DNA from: Prevotella amnii DSM 23384 = JCM 14753 | GTDB taxonomy: Bacteria; Bacteroidota; Bacteroidia; Bacteroidales; Bacteroidaceae | Assembly (NCBI RefSeq): GCF_000378745.1 | Contig: NZ_KB905267.1 | Span: 1-64,000, forward strand | DNA: 64,000 bases | Direction of reading: 5' to 3' | Shown: positions 23,115 to 32,230 of the stretch, one piece after another | How the letters are laid out: every line of letters starts with the position of its first letter | How positions within the stretch are numbered: position 1 is the stretch's first letter | The notes under the pieces: generated by a model | Told to the model about the DNA's origin: nothing | The model's database searches: none | Seen by the model: the letters and a program-made list of their open reading frames with translations, nothing else | Program-made: the position numbers and the translations under genes

Positions 23115-23876
23115 TTATTTTTTAATAGCTATTCGTATCCCCTTACTATTAATTTCTCCTGGATTATAGACAAAAATAGTGGAATCGTCAGTAAAAATAT
23201 AATTGCTTGCAGGATAAATATTTATATTCTCAAAAAAGCCTTTTGCTTGAATATCTTTTAATGTAGGATTATCAATGTTTAGCTTCTTACCAAAAGCATC
23301 TATGATAACATTATTCATCTCTTTATTTCCGTATCTATCTTTTAGTGTAAGAAGTTTTCCTGTTTTAGGATTAAAATTGCGAATAATGCAGTATTTTGTT
23401 TTAATACCACTGCCATCATCTATCGATATGTTGGATGTTGCCACTATATTGTCACCATCTCCAGAAGATAATGTAACATTTATAAATAGTTTACCTTTTG
23501 TTTTTGCATTTTGTTTTTCATGTTGGCGAATAAGTTTAGCCATATAAAAATATTCTTTTATATATTTTTCAGCAAAAATTATCAAGGCATGTTTTGGAGT
23601 GATGTGCTCGTTTAAAATGGAAAGATAATCTGGTTGTAACAACCCCATTCTTAGTAAAGAATCGGTAGTAGTAGAATATTTTTCTCCTTTTAAATAAGAA
23701 AACTCTACATGAACTTCACAAGTAATATTATCTGAAAGATGTGCTGTTGTGTCTATAACGGCTTTAGTTATTGGAAGCGTCAATACTTTAGCTGATTTGT
23801 TTTTTTTATAGCAGCTACATAAAAGAAAGCTCCCTACAACTAAGAACGTACATAATATAAATGATTTCTTTGTCAT
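23115..23876 (-). CDS. RsiV/DUF3298-type lipoprotein
   Basis: A 253-residue lipoprotein. I take the ATG at 23876: it gives a clean signal peptide MTKKSFILCTFLVVGSFLLC with lipobox Cys at 22, whereas the longer frame adds 20 residues ahead of it. The C-terminal part (RNFNPKTGKLLTLKDRYGN, NYIFTDDSTIFVYNPGEI) matches the DUF3298 region of RsiV-like proteins, which in Bacillus is an anti-sigma factor binding lysozyme. No sigma factor gene is adjacent, so a regulatory role here is doubtful. Attached to the cell envelope by its lipid. Confidence 0.75.
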   Translation of the reverse strand: MTKKSFILCTFLVVGSFLLCSCYKKNKSAKVLTLPITKAVIDTTAHLSDNITCEVHVEFSYLKGEKYSTTTDSLLRMGLLQPDYLSILNEHITPKHALIIFAEKYIKEYFYMAKLIRQHEKQNAKTKGKLFINVTLSSGDGDNIVATSNISIDDGSGIKTKYCIIRNFNPKTGKLLTLKDRYGNKEMNNVIIDAFGKKLNIDNPTLKDIQAKGFFENINIYPASNYIFTDDSTIFVYNPGEINSKGIRIAIKK

Positions 23877-24030
23877 AATATGAACAAAATTACAAAAAAT
23901 AGCTGTAACTTTTGCATAAATGCTGAAGTTTACCATATTTTAAAGCCATAAAAGTAGTTGATGAGAAAATGGAAGGTACTTTCCGATAATCTTGTTTGTT
24001 TATAATAAAGATAAAGGTTTATTTGGAAAA

Positions 24031-24068
24031 TAAAAAAGGAGATATGGCTATATTTTTCCATATCTCCT
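24031..24068 (-). terminator. Terminator of the exbB-tonB operon
   Basis: Eleven-base-pair stem AGGAGATATGG/CCATATCTCCT, followed on the minus strand by six T. It lies about 40 bases beyond tonB. Confidence 0.7.
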
Positions 24069-24107
24069 CTGAATAAGATTTAACTAATTAAAAAGGAAAA
24101 TTAGTTA

Positions 24108-24992
24108 TTATTGTAATCTGAATGTAATAGGAAGAGTAAACCATACATTGGCAGCCTGACCATTATTCATGCCAGGATTCCACTTAGGCATACTGTTCAC
24201 AACTCGTAGAGCCTCACGATCAAGGGCAGGGTCTACACCGCGAAGTACCTGTGCTTGACTAACGCTACCATCACGTCCTACAACAAACTTAACAATAACT
24301 TTACCTTGAACACCATTTTCTGCAGCCACTGCAGGATAAGTAATATGAGAACTTAACCAGCTGTTAACATCACCTTTAAAAGTAGGCATTTGTTCTGCTA
24401 CGGTGAAAACTTTAGTAGCTATATCCTCAGCTGGAGCTTCTTGTTTAGCTTCAACCTTAGGTGCTTCTATCTTAGGAACAATTTGGTCTGGAGTTGCTAC
24501 AGTACTTCTTGCAGCCACTTCGGTACGATCATTTACACCTTCCTTAGATTCACTACCAATAGCTTTTGTCTCCTTGTTCATCTTCACCATAGGAGGCATT
24601 TCTTCCTTAACATCTTTATCATCTTTGATGACAGGAGCAGTAAACTTAACTGTTGCACGAGTTTGAGGAACAACCTTTTCTGGCTCAATCTTCTTGGGCT
24701 CAGCTTTAGGTTGTTGCTTCTTACGTTCAGCTTGTTCCTTTTTAGCTTGTTCCAGAGCTGCTGCTTCCATCTTTGCTGCATATGCTGCTTGAGCTGCCAA
24801 ATCGTCATTGTGCTTTTTGATTTGGTAAGCTAAATAGCCTCCTCCAAGGAATGCAGCAATAAGCAATATAGCTAACGCCTTAATATTACGCAGAGATGTT
24901 CCCTTACGTAGCTTGTAAGCTCCATACTCTTTGTTTTTGTTGGCGAATACCATTTCGACCCATTTAGGATCGTATAGATCTATTTTTGCCAT
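24108..24992 (-). CDS. tonB: Energy transducer TonB
   Basis: A 294-residue periplasm-spanning protein that carries proton-motive energy from ExbBD to outer-membrane TonB-dependent receptors. N-terminal cytoplasmic DLYDPKWVEMVFANKNKEYG is the Bacteroidetes type. A membrane helix follows (AILLIAAFLGGGYLAY). A long region rich in Ala, Glu, Lys and Pro spans about 70-200. The TonB C-terminal domain (VKFVVGRDGSVSQAQVL ... VWFTLPITFRLQ) occupies the last 80 residues. Last gene of exbB-exbD-exbD-tonB. Confidence 0.94.
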   Translation of the reverse strand: MAKIDLYDPKWVEMVFANKNKEYGAYKLRKGTSLRNIKALAILLIAAFLGGGYLAYQIKKHNDDLAAQAAYAAKMEAAALEQAKKEQAERKKQQPKAEPKKIEPEKVVPQTRATVKFTAPVIKDDKDVKEEMPPMVKMNKETKAIGSESKEGVNDRTEVAARSTVATPDQIVPKIEAPKVEAKQEAPAEDIATKVFTVAEQMPTFKGDVNSWLSSHITYPAVAAENGVQGKVIVKFVVGRDGSVSQAQVLRGVDPALDREALRVVNSMPKWNPGMNNGQAANVWFTLPITFRLQ

Positions 24993-25028
24993 TGTCTTTC
25001 TATTCTTTAATTGTTACTAGTATATTGA

Positions 25029-25718
25029 TTATAATTGAACACCTTTTTTAACAAGAAGAGCCTTGTCTTGGTCATTCAATTTATCAATAACAAATGTTCC
25101 AATGTATGAAATCTGCATTTCATCGAGGATATCCACTAAGTGATGATATGAAGCCTTATCTGTTAGTTTAATTACAACAGTTAATGTACCAACCTTAGTG
25201 CCATTTATCTGACCACTCTTAATATTAGCTACCTCTGCCTGATATACACTGTCAGGATAAGCTTTAGGATTAGCTTGCTTCTTCTTTTCAAGTTCTTGCA
25301 TAGCAATGCTAAGATCTTGATAAGGAATTGAAGCATTTTCCCCAGTATCTCCACCACCAATTTGCTTGTGTTGAAGGACATAGCGGATACCTGTAGTGCC
25401 TTTAGTCCAATCAGCAGGCTTTAACCAAGATGGATTATCATACTCTGGCTTACCTTCACCGTAAAACATCTTATCACCATCAGCGATATAAATGGTAATA
25501 GAGTGAGATTCTTTAGCTTCATTCTTTTTAGCATCTGGAGTGTTCTTGTCATTACTTGGCATAGTTAGCTCCATGGTAGAAGGCTTGCTTAAAGATGTAC
25601 ATAGCATGAAGAATGTGATAAGCAACATAAGCATATCCACCATCGGAGTAAAATCGACACGTACGGTCATTTTCTTTTGCTTCCCGCCTCCGTTGTTATT
25701 AGAAACCATTTCTGCCAT
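25029..25718 (-). CDS. exbD: ExbD-family biopolymer transport protein (second copy)
   Basis: A 229-residue inner-membrane protein with one N-terminal helix (DFTPMVDMLMLLITFFMLCTS); the Asp before PMVDM is the proton-carrying site of the family. I place the start at 25718, because a GAGGAGG ribosome-binding site lies just before it and the longer frame would overlap the upstream gene. The periplasmic part is larger than classic ExbD (about 140 residues), as usual for the paired Bacteroidetes copies. It immediately follows the first exbD. Confidence 0.92.
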   Translation of the reverse strand: MAEMVSNNNGGGKQKKMTVRVDFTPMVDMLMLLITFFMLCTSLSKPSTMELTMPSNDKNTPDAKKNEAKESHSITIYIADGDKMFYGEGKPEYDNPSWLKPADWTKGTTGIRYVLQHKQIGGGDTGENASIPYQDLSIAMQELEKKKQANPKAYPDSVYQAEVANIKSGQINGTKVGTLTVVIKLTDKASYHHLVDILDEMQISYIGTFVIDKLNDQDKALLVKKGVQL

Positions 25719-25719
25719 A

Positions 25720-26373
25720 TTACTTAACCTCCTCTCTAGCCTGTGCGGCCTTTTTAGCATCCAATTGAGTAATCATGTAGTAATGGCTCTCGTCCATATC
25801 TTGAAGTTCGCTCATTACTTTCTTAACAGTACCATAAGGAGTATCTGCATCCGACTTTATAGCTAATCTTACTTTAGGATTAACTTGGCGTGCAGCGTTT
25901 ACCCATTGTTGAAATTCTGTAAAGTCTTGTCCTTTGATACTATCAAGTGGAATACCCATTTTTGGAAGTTCTGTTGTACGTTTTGCAGCAGGTAGCATTA
26001 AGTATTCTGGGAGTTTGTCCAAAGGAGTACCGAATGTTGATTCTGCTACAAAGACTTTTTTCTGTGCAGGGGTCAATGTTGTCATGTTATCTACTATTTG
26101 AGCCAGTTGATTAGTGTTATCATAGCTCATGAATACCTGACCATTCCCCGTAGGTGTACCTGCAGCCGTCTTTTCAGGGCTGACGATAATTGTTAAGACA
26201 CCATTCTCTGGCACTTTTGTTTCTGACACAGACCCTGGGGTGTTTACCTTTACAGGCTCACTCTTTACAAATGTAGATGTAAGCATGAAGAAGGTAAGAA
26301 GAAGGGTCATAACGTCAGACATAGGTGTCATGTCTATAAACGTGTCCGACTTCTTAATTTTTACTTTACCCAT
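25720..26373 (-). CDS. exbD: ExbD-family biopolymer transport protein (first copy)
   Basis: A 217-residue protein with the ExbD signature DMTPMSDVMTLLLTFFMLTS near the N-terminus and a periplasmic C-terminal region ending in a coupling segment (KVRLAIKSDADTPYGTVKKVMSEL). It forms the proton channel with ExbB and the second ExbD. The two copies differ strongly, suggesting a mixed ExbD stator. It starts 30 bases after exbB and stops one base before the next start. Confidence 0.93.
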   Translation of the reverse strand: MGKVKIKKSDTFIDMTPMSDVMTLLLTFFMLTSTFVKSEPVKVNTPGSVSETKVPENGVLTIIVSPEKTAAGTPTGNGQVFMSYDNTNQLAQIVDNMTTLTPAQKKVFVAESTFGTPLDKLPEYLMLPAAKRTTELPKMGIPLDSIKGQDFTEFQQWVNAARQVNPKVRLAIKSDADTPYGTVKKVMSELQDMDESHYYMITQLDAKKAAQAREEVK

Positions 26374-26403
26374 AGCGATAAATATTTAAAGGGTTAGCAA
26401 AAA

Positions 26404-27243
26404 TTAAGCTTCGTCTGTGTGGTTTGCTTCGTATGTCTGAGCAATAGAGTAACCAACCTCATCAAGAGCGTATGTCAACTTGTCTACCTTGTTTGAGAAA
26501 TAGTTGTAAGAAACTACAGCACACCACGAAGTAGCAATACCAAAAGCAGTGTTGATCAAAGCCTCAGAAATACCAGCAGAAAGAGCAGCAGAGTCTGCAC
26601 CGCCACCAGAAGCCAAAGCAGAGAACGACTTAATCATACCGGTTACAGTACCTAACAAACCAGTAAGAGTACCAAGTGTAACAAGTGTTGCAACAATAGG
26701 TAGATTCATGGTTAATGTAGGCATTTCTAACTGAGTAGCCTCTTCGTGAGCTTGCTGGATTTTAGCCACTTTGTTAGCCTTCTTTAAACTTGAATTAGCA
26801 CCTGTTTCCATGTTTTTGTAAGCATTTAAAGATGCTTTTACAACATTAGCAACAGAACCTCTTTGTTGGTCACAAAGCTGGTTAGCTTTTGCTAAATCAT
26901 TGTTGTTTAATGCTGCTTTAATGTTCTGAACGAACTTTGGTAGGGCACCCTTGCCGAAAGCTGTTTTAAGAGCAAGCCAACGTTCTATAGACATTGCAAG
27001 AACGGTGAGCAATAATGTGTGGATAACTGGTACCACAACACCACCTTTATAGATAGTACCCCAAACGTCAGCAGGAGTTTCTCTTGTTACACCATCTTGG
27101 AAGTGCATAGGATTAGCAAACCATGTGCAAAATAATACAAATGCTACGACTGCGCAAACGACGATTATCCAAAATGCGCCTCTAACTCCTGTGAAGCCCT
27201 CAGACTTCTTAGCTGGGGCTGCTTTTTTTTGTGTTGTTGCCAT
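26404..27243 (-). CDS. exbB: MotA/TolQ/ExbB proton-channel protein
   Basis: A 279-residue inner-membrane protein with hydrophobic segments at about 25-42 (FWIIVVCAVVAFVLFCTWF), about 72-92, and a pair near 185-245 that carries the family block LGTLTGLLGTVTGMIKSFSALAS. First gene of the TonB energising operon; the stator powers transport of glycans, haem or vitamins through outer-membrane receptors. A TATCTTTG element lies about 120 bases upstream. Confidence 0.94.
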   Translation of the reverse strand: MATTQKKAAPAKKSEGFTGVRGAFWIIVVCAVVAFVLFCTWFANPMHFQDGVTRETPADVWGTIYKGGVVVPVIHTLLLTVLAMSIERWLALKTAFGKGALPKFVQNIKAALNNNDLAKANQLCDQQRGSVANVVKASLNAYKNMETGANSSLKKANKVAKIQQAHEEATQLEMPTLTMNLPIVATLVTLGTLTGLLGTVTGMIKSFSALASGGGADSAALSAGISEALINTAFGIATSWCAVVSYNYFSNKVDKLTYALDEVGYSIAQTYEANHTDEA

Positions 27244-27363
27244 AATTAAATGAACTTTTAATTTTTTAGTTATTAATGAATTTATTTGTTATTATTTATT
27301 TGATTTCAAAAGCTTTATTATCACTCTATGACTTTATTGACATTTTCATGATGTTTAACAGCG

Positions 27364-27371
27364 CAAAGATA
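27364..27371 (-). promoter_or_regulatory. -7 element upstream of exbB
   Basis: TATCTTTG on the minus strand, giving a leader of roughly 115 bases before exbB. No TTTG at the standard distance. Confidence 0.4.
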
Positions 27372-27468
27372 ACAATTAATACCAAACTATCACGATAATT
27401 AGTAACTTTTAACAATCATATTTTATATATGTTTCAATCTAATAAAATTCTTATATTGTAATTTTTTT

Positions 27469-28665
27469 TTATTTTAATTTTAGTAATGCGCTTTTAATTC
27501 GTTTTAAGGCTGTTATAATATTTTCTTCACTTGTAGCATAACTAATTCTAAAACAATCTGGTGCGCCAAAGTCATCGCCTCCTACTACTGCGACATGAGC
27601 TTCCTCTAAAAGAAACATTGCTAAATCTGTAGCGGTATTAATTTGTTTGTCGTTATATTTTTTACCAAAAAGTTTAGAACATTTTGGGAAGAGGTAAAAA
27701 GCTCCTTCTGGTACATTTACTTCGATGTCTGCTATTTCTTTTGCTAAATTTACTATAAGGTCTCTTCTCTTTTTAAATTTACTACATGATGTTTTTACAC
27801 AGCTTTGATTGCTTTCATAAGCGGCTAATGCTGCCATTTGACTTACACTGCTTGCTCCGGAAGTATATTGGCTTTGTAGCTTGCAAACACCTTTTGCTAT
27901 CCATTCAGGAGCAGCCACCCAACCTAAGCGCCACCCTGTCATAGCATAAGCTTTACTAACACCATTGCAGATGATAGTGCGGTCTTTCATGTTTTTAAAA
28001 GAAGCTATACTTGTATGTGTGTTTGTATAAGTAATGTGTTCGTATATTTCATCTGAAAGTACGTAGAGATTTTCATATTTAAGAATTACCTTTGATAATG
28101 CTTCTAATTCATCAGCAGTGTATACACTACCTGTTGGATTGCTTGGCGAACATAGTATAATCAACTTTGTTTTTTCGCTAATAGCCTTTTCTATTTGCGC
28201 AGGAGTTATTTTAAAGTTTTGCTCAAAGCTAGCCGATACATATATAGGTTTACCTCCTGCTAATAATACCATTTGAGGGTAACTTACCCAATAGGGTGCA
28301 GGTATAATTACCTCATCTCCATGATCAATTAAAGATAGTATGGTATTACAAACAGCCTGCTTACCTCCTGTACTTACTACCACTTCATTTGTATTGTAGT
28401 TAAGATTATTTTCTATTTTTAGTTTATTAACTATGGCTTTACGTAATTCTTGGAAGCCAGCTACTGGTGAATATTTAGAATAGTTCTCATCGATAGCCTT
28501 TTTAGCAGCCTCTTTTATGTGGTTAGGGGTCATAAAGTCTGGTTCTCCCACACTCATATTAATAACGTCAATACCTGTAGCTTTCATTTCACTACTCTTT
28601 TGCGACATAGCCAAAGTGGCAGAAGGTGATAATCTTTTTAAACGTTTCGACAGTTGTTGTGTCAT
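27469..28665 (-). CDS. aspC: Aspartate aminotransferase (class I, PLP-dependent)
   Basis: A 398-residue cytoplasmic transaminase exchanging amino groups between aspartate and 2-oxoglutarate. The PLP lysine is K238 within NGVSKAYAMTGWRLGW; other family marks are SPSNPTGSVYT, LSDEIYEHI and the C-terminal CFRISYATSEENI with the carboxylate-binding Arg. The sequence resembles the Thermus/Bacteroidetes subgroup (I-gamma). Single gene, oriented away from the downstream PstS-like gene. Confidence 0.93.
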   Translation of the reverse strand: MTQQLSKRLKRLSPSATLAMSQKSSEMKATGIDVINMSVGEPDFMTPNHIKEAAKKAIDENYSKYSPVAGFQELRKAIVNKLKIENNLNYNTNEVVVSTGGKQAVCNTILSLIDHGDEVIIPAPYWVSYPQMVLLAGGKPIYVSASFEQNFKITPAQIEKAISEKTKLIILCSPSNPTGSVYTADELEALSKVILKYENLYVLSDEIYEHITYTNTHTSIASFKNMKDRTIICNGVSKAYAMTGWRLGWVAAPEWIAKGVCKLQSQYTSGASSVSQMAALAAYESNQSCVKTSCSKFKKRRDLIVNLAKEIADIEVNVPEGAFYLFPKCSKLFGKKYNDKQINTATDLAMFLLEEAHVAVVGGDDFGAPDCFRISYATSEENIITALKRIKSALLKLK

Positions 28666-28966
28666 ATAGCAGATATTACATTGTGAATAATAAACGCTGC
28701 AAAAATAATACTTTTTATTATAATATGGAACTTTTTAAACTAATATTTAAATAATTCTCCCCCTGATTTGTAATAACACGTATAATATAAACATTTTTGT
28801 AGACATTTAAAAAGCATTCGTTATAAGTATAAGTATAATGCGGACAAAATAGTAAAAAAAGTTTTTTCTAACCTTAAAAAGTATATATTTGCGATATTAT
28901 TGTTGTGTAAATATGTCTTTTTTTATATCTTTGCAGTCATAAAAAGTAAAAGGAAGGTATATTACG
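28666..28966. other. Divergent regulatory region
   Basis: Between aspC and the plus-strand PstS-like unit. It contains a plus-strand promoter (28902-28933) and an isolated TATATTTG (28884-28891). A TATTTTTG at 28700-28707 on the minus strand may serve aspC. No gene seen. Confidence 0.5.
28902..28933 (+). promoter_or_regulatory. Promoter of the PstS-like/TPR unit
   Basis: GTTG at 28902-28905, 20 bases, TATCTTTG at 28926-28933. Transcription would begin near 28940, leaving a leader of about 170 bases that holds a 21-codon open frame. Confidence 0.5.
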
Positions 28967-29032
28967 ATGAATTTATATAAGGAGGAATATATAGATATGA
29001 TAATTAAGAAATTCTATAAAAGTATAAATTAA
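28967..29032 (+). CDS. Possible 21-codon leader ORF
   Basis: ATG to TAA, encoding MNLYKEEYIDMIIKKFYKSI and N, preceded by a purine-rich AAAGGAAGG. It lies between the promoter and the PstS-like gene. No family known. It may be a leader peptide or simply a chance frame in AT-rich DNA. Confidence 0.25.
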   Translation: MNLYKEEYIDMIIKKFYKSIN

Positions 29033-29107
29033 TTATAATAAATTTTGGAATACGGATAATACCTAATAACTTTACGACAGATTTATTACACTAAAAATAT
29101 TAATGAT

Positions 29108-30070
29108 ATGTACAGGGCATCGCATAACGTTTTTTTAAGCATAGCTATTCTTACTACTTTTGTCTTAGTTGCATGTGGTAAGAGGAAAGCAGCAGATGGC
29201 AGAACTGATACTCCCATTTCTGGAACTATTAAGTTTGCTTCAGACGAAAGTTTTGCTCCTATTATAGAAGAGGAGCTTCAGACATATCAATATCGCTTCC
29301 CTAAAACTCATTTATTGCCTATTTATACAGATGACAATACAGGTATGAGGCTTTTAATAGATCAAAAAGTAAATCTTTTTTTTACATCGCATAAGTTAGA
29401 AAAAGGTGAAGAGGCTTTAATACAAACCAAAGGGCCTATTCCTTCTGTATTTCCAATAGGTTATGATGGTATAGCTTTTATAGTCAATAAAGCTAATAGA
29501 GATTCTTTGCTTACTGTTAGCCAAATTAAGCAAATTTTAGGAGGTAAATTTACTCAGTGGCGGCAGGTTAGCAAGCAAAATTTACAAAAAAATATTGAGA
29601 TAGTGTTCGATTCAAAAGCATCTGCTACGTTACATTTTGTAGCGGACTCTATTTTAGGTGGTCAAAAGAACATGAGTAAAAATATTGTAGCAGCAAAGAA
29701 CACCTCTTCAGTTATAGAATATGTAAATAAAACTCCGAATGCTATAGGCGTTGTAGGCTCAAATTGGTTATATGATAGGCGTGATACTACAAATACTACT
29801 TTTAAGAAAGGTGTTAGGGTTGTAGCAGTGTCTCAAACTACCCAAGCTATGCCTTCAAATAGTTGGCAGCCTTATCAAGCCTATTTATTAAATGGTCGCT
29901 ATCCTTTTGTGCGTACTATATATGCAATAGTTGCTGACCCTCATAAGGCTTTGCCATGGGCGTTTGCTAATTTTATTACAGGTCCTATAGGTCAGATGAT
30001 AGTATTAAAGGCAGGTCTATTACCTTATCGAGGCAATATAAATATTCGTAGGGTGGAGGTTAAAAATTAG
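29108..30070 (+). CDS. PstS-like substrate-binding lipoprotein
   Basis: A 320-residue periplasmic-binding-protein superfamily member. The signal peptide ends in LVACG with lipobox Cys23. The domain features are GTIKFASDESFAPIIEEELQ, YGD-like DNTGMRLLIDQKVNLFF, and VNKANRDSLLTVSQIKQILGG, characteristic of PstS-like proteins in this phylum. No permease or ATPase gene adjoins it, so phosphate transport is not implied. In related genomes it often sits after tonB and next to a TPR protein, as it does here with the next gene, which hints at an envelope role with the TonB machinery. Confidence 0.82.
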   Translation: MYRASHNVFLSIAILTTFVLVACGKRKAADGRTDTPISGTIKFASDESFAPIIEEELQTYQYRFPKTHLLPIYTDDNTGMRLLIDQKVNLFFTSHKLEKGEEALIQTKGPIPSVFPIGYDGIAFIVNKANRDSLLTVSQIKQILGGKFTQWRQVSKQNLQKNIEIVFDSKASATLHFVADSILGGQKNMSKNIVAAKNTSSVIEYVNKTPNAIGVVGSNWLYDRRDTTNTTFKKGVRVVAVSQTTQAMPSNSWQPYQAYLLNGRYPFVRTIYAIVADPHKALPWAFANFITGPIGQMIVLKAGLLPYRGNINIRRVEVKN

Positions 30071-30143
30071 AAATAATTATTTTGGGAAAAACAAATGTAA
30101 TTATAGTATAAGGAAGCTATAAATAAAAGAAAGGTTTGAAGTT

Positions 30144-31556
30144 ATGAAGAAAATTAAATATGTATTAGTAGGAGCATTGATGTTGGGAATGTCAACTCCT
30201 TTGATGGCTCAGGAGGCTGATTATAAAGCAGCTTTAAAGCCTATTGTATCAGCTTTGGAAGCTGTTCCAAACGATCCTAAAGTAGTAAAAAACCTTGTAA
30301 AAGTCTACCAAAAGACATTCAAGAAAGATGAGAAGGCTCTTGTAGCTCTTGGTAATGTTTATCTTGCGCAGCGTAATTATGATGCTGCAACAGCTATTGC
30401 TAATAACATTACTACGAACAAGAGGTTTAATGGTAGTTTAGCTTATGTCTTGCTAGGTGATATTGCAGCCTTAAAGGATTCTATAGGTAATGCCGGAGAT
30501 GCTGCATCACAGTATCAGGCAGCTATTAGCCTTGATCCTCATAATGTTGCAGCTTATGAGCGTTATGCGAAAGTATATCGTCATGTAAACGCTAACACAG
30601 CGATAGAAAAATTAGAAGAGCTTCGTAAGGTGGAGCCTAATTATCCGGTAGAGGCTACTGCTGCCGACTTGTTTATTGGCGATGGCAAATATGAAGAAGC
30701 ATTAAAATGGTATGATAAGGCTAATCGTGCTAATCTTACAGAGAGCAATTTCTATAACTACGGTTTTGCTGCTTTTGTAGATCAAAACTATGATAAAGCC
30801 CTTGATGTAGTAAGGACAGGTTTGCAGAAATATCCAAATAGTGAATATCTTAGTCGTGTAGGTATGATGGCTTCTACAAGTAAAGCTCTATATGCAGAAG
30901 CTTTAAGCTATGCTAATACGCTTTTTGCAGGTAAGAGTAAAAAGGTGGCTAACGACTATCTTGTATATGCTAAAGCATTAGCAGGTAATAAGCAGTTTGA
31001 CCAAGCTTTCCAAGCTATAGAAAAAGCTAAAGAGTTAGCTCCTAATAGTATTGCTACTATTAAGGCTCTTGCAGATATATATGTATTACAAGGTGATGAA
31101 GATAAAGCTTTAGAAGCACAACAGGAATATTTACAAAAAAATCCAAATGCGAACTCTTCAGATTTCTCATCTCTTGCAGGTACTTATGTACAAAAGGCCG
31201 AGAAGTTGACAGGTGAAGAGAAAAAGGCTACACTTACTAAGGCTATGGCAGTATATGAAGATATGCTTACCAAATTCCCTTCTATATCTGATTGGATTTG
31301 GTTAAATCAAGCTAATATTGCTAATATTTTAAATGACCCTGATAAAGTAGCAGAGATTTATCAGAAAGTAGCTGCTTTTGAAGAGGCTAAACCAAGTCTT
31401 AATGCCGACCAAAAGAGTTATCTTGAGAATGTTTATTATGGTTTAGGTTATTATAATTCTAAGAAAGGTAACGCTGAGGTTGCTAAGGATTACTATAACA
31501 AAGTGTTAAAAGTAAATCCTAATAATGAAAATGCTAAGAAAGCATTAGGTATGTAA
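30144..31556 (+). CDS. Secreted tetratricopeptide-repeat protein
   Basis: A 470-residue protein with a signal peptide (MKKIKYVLVGALMLGMSTPLMAQ, cut after AQ). About nine TPR-like helix pairs fill the rest, for example AASQYQAAISLDPHNVAAYE, YEEALKWYDKANRANLTESN, QFDQAFQAIEKAKELAPNS and EVAKDYYNKVLKVNPNNENA. Such repeats form a scaffold for protein contacts in the periplasm. It follows the PstS-like gene by 73 bases and is likely co-transcribed; a stem-loop closes the unit. Confidence 0.87.
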   Translation: MKKIKYVLVGALMLGMSTPLMAQEADYKAALKPIVSALEAVPNDPKVVKNLVKVYQKTFKKDEKALVALGNVYLAQRNYDAATAIANNITTNKRFNGSLAYVLLGDIAALKDSIGNAGDAASQYQAAISLDPHNVAAYERYAKVYRHVNANTAIEKLEELRKVEPNYPVEATAADLFIGDGKYEEALKWYDKANRANLTESNFYNYGFAAFVDQNYDKALDVVRTGLQKYPNSEYLSRVGMMASTSKALYAEALSYANTLFAGKSKKVANDYLVYAKALAGNKQFDQAFQAIEKAKELAPNSIATIKALADIYVLQGDEDKALEAQQEYLQKNPNANSSDFSSLAGTYVQKAEKLTGEEKKATLTKAMAVYEDMLTKFPSISDWIWLNQANIANILNDPDKVAEIYQKVAAFEEAKPSLNADQKSYLENVYYGLGYYNSKKGNAEVAKDYYNKVLKVNPNNENAKKALGM

Positions 31557-31585
31557 ATTCATACAAGAGAAGCTATTAAAAATAC

Positions 31586-31629
31586 CAAACAGAGATGTTT
31601 CTATGAAATTTAAGAAACATCTCTGTTTG
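31586..31629 (+). terminator. Stem-loop after the TPR gene
   Basis: Fifteen-base-pair stem CAAACAGAGATGTTT/AAACATCTCTGTTTG with a 14-base loop, 30 bases past the stop. A T run is missing, so it may protect the 3' end or terminate weakly. Confidence 0.5.
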
Positions 31630-31822
31630 AAAAAGTAAGACAATATACCAAAGGGTGGTTAGTCATACCATGAAAGAAAACACAATATACTTAAAACTTT
31701 ATCATTACAAAAATATTATACTATCCAAAAAAGAACAAAACTTATGAAGTTATATCCAAACAAGATACCTTTTGTACAATTTACTATTTGCTTATTGTCA
31801 TATCTCTAAAAGATTTCTATTT

Positions 31823-32098
31823 ATGGATAATTTACAAAAAAGTAAATATTTTATCTTTGCCTTTTTTTTATTATTTATAACTTCTTCATGTAAGAAGTTA
31901 TATAGATATAATAGATTTATTGGTAAAGATACTGCACGAATAAATTGGATTTATCATGAGAATAGAGCAGATGATAATGGAGATGATGGAGATGATGAAC
32001 TTCTTTTTAAAGTAAAACCTACTAACAACGCAACAAAAAAATATAAAAACCCTAACGAATACGCTCCACAGAGCGATTTAGAAGGACGCGAATGGTAA
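31823..32098 (+). CDS. Small hypothetical lipoprotein
   Basis: From ATG 31823 it is 91 residues: signal peptide with hydrophobic KYFIFAFFLLFITSS and lipobox Cys23, then an acidic stretch DDNGDDGDDE and a short basic tail. The earlier in-frame start at 31772 would put 17 residues before the signal. No family recognised. It sits alone between the TPR gene and GSCFA on the opposite strand. Confidence 0.55.
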   Translation: MDNLQKSKYFIFAFFLLFITSSCKKLYRYNRFIGKDTARINWIYHENRADDNGDDGDDELLFKVKPTNNATKKYKNPNEYAPQSDLEGREW

Positions 32099-32230
32099 AA
32101 CTTTTAAGATAGAAAGGTTATAATATTAAGGGGAATTATAGAGTTATATGTTTTTCTGAAATTGTAATTAAAAGGAGTATAGAGTTATGTTTTTATATAC
32201 AAAAGGATTAAGAATAAGTTATATATATCT

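Noticed and set aside
23877-23936. Extended N-terminus of the DUF3298-type lipoprotein
   Set aside because: It would precede a complete lipoprotein signal peptide; the internal ATG at 23876 fits better.
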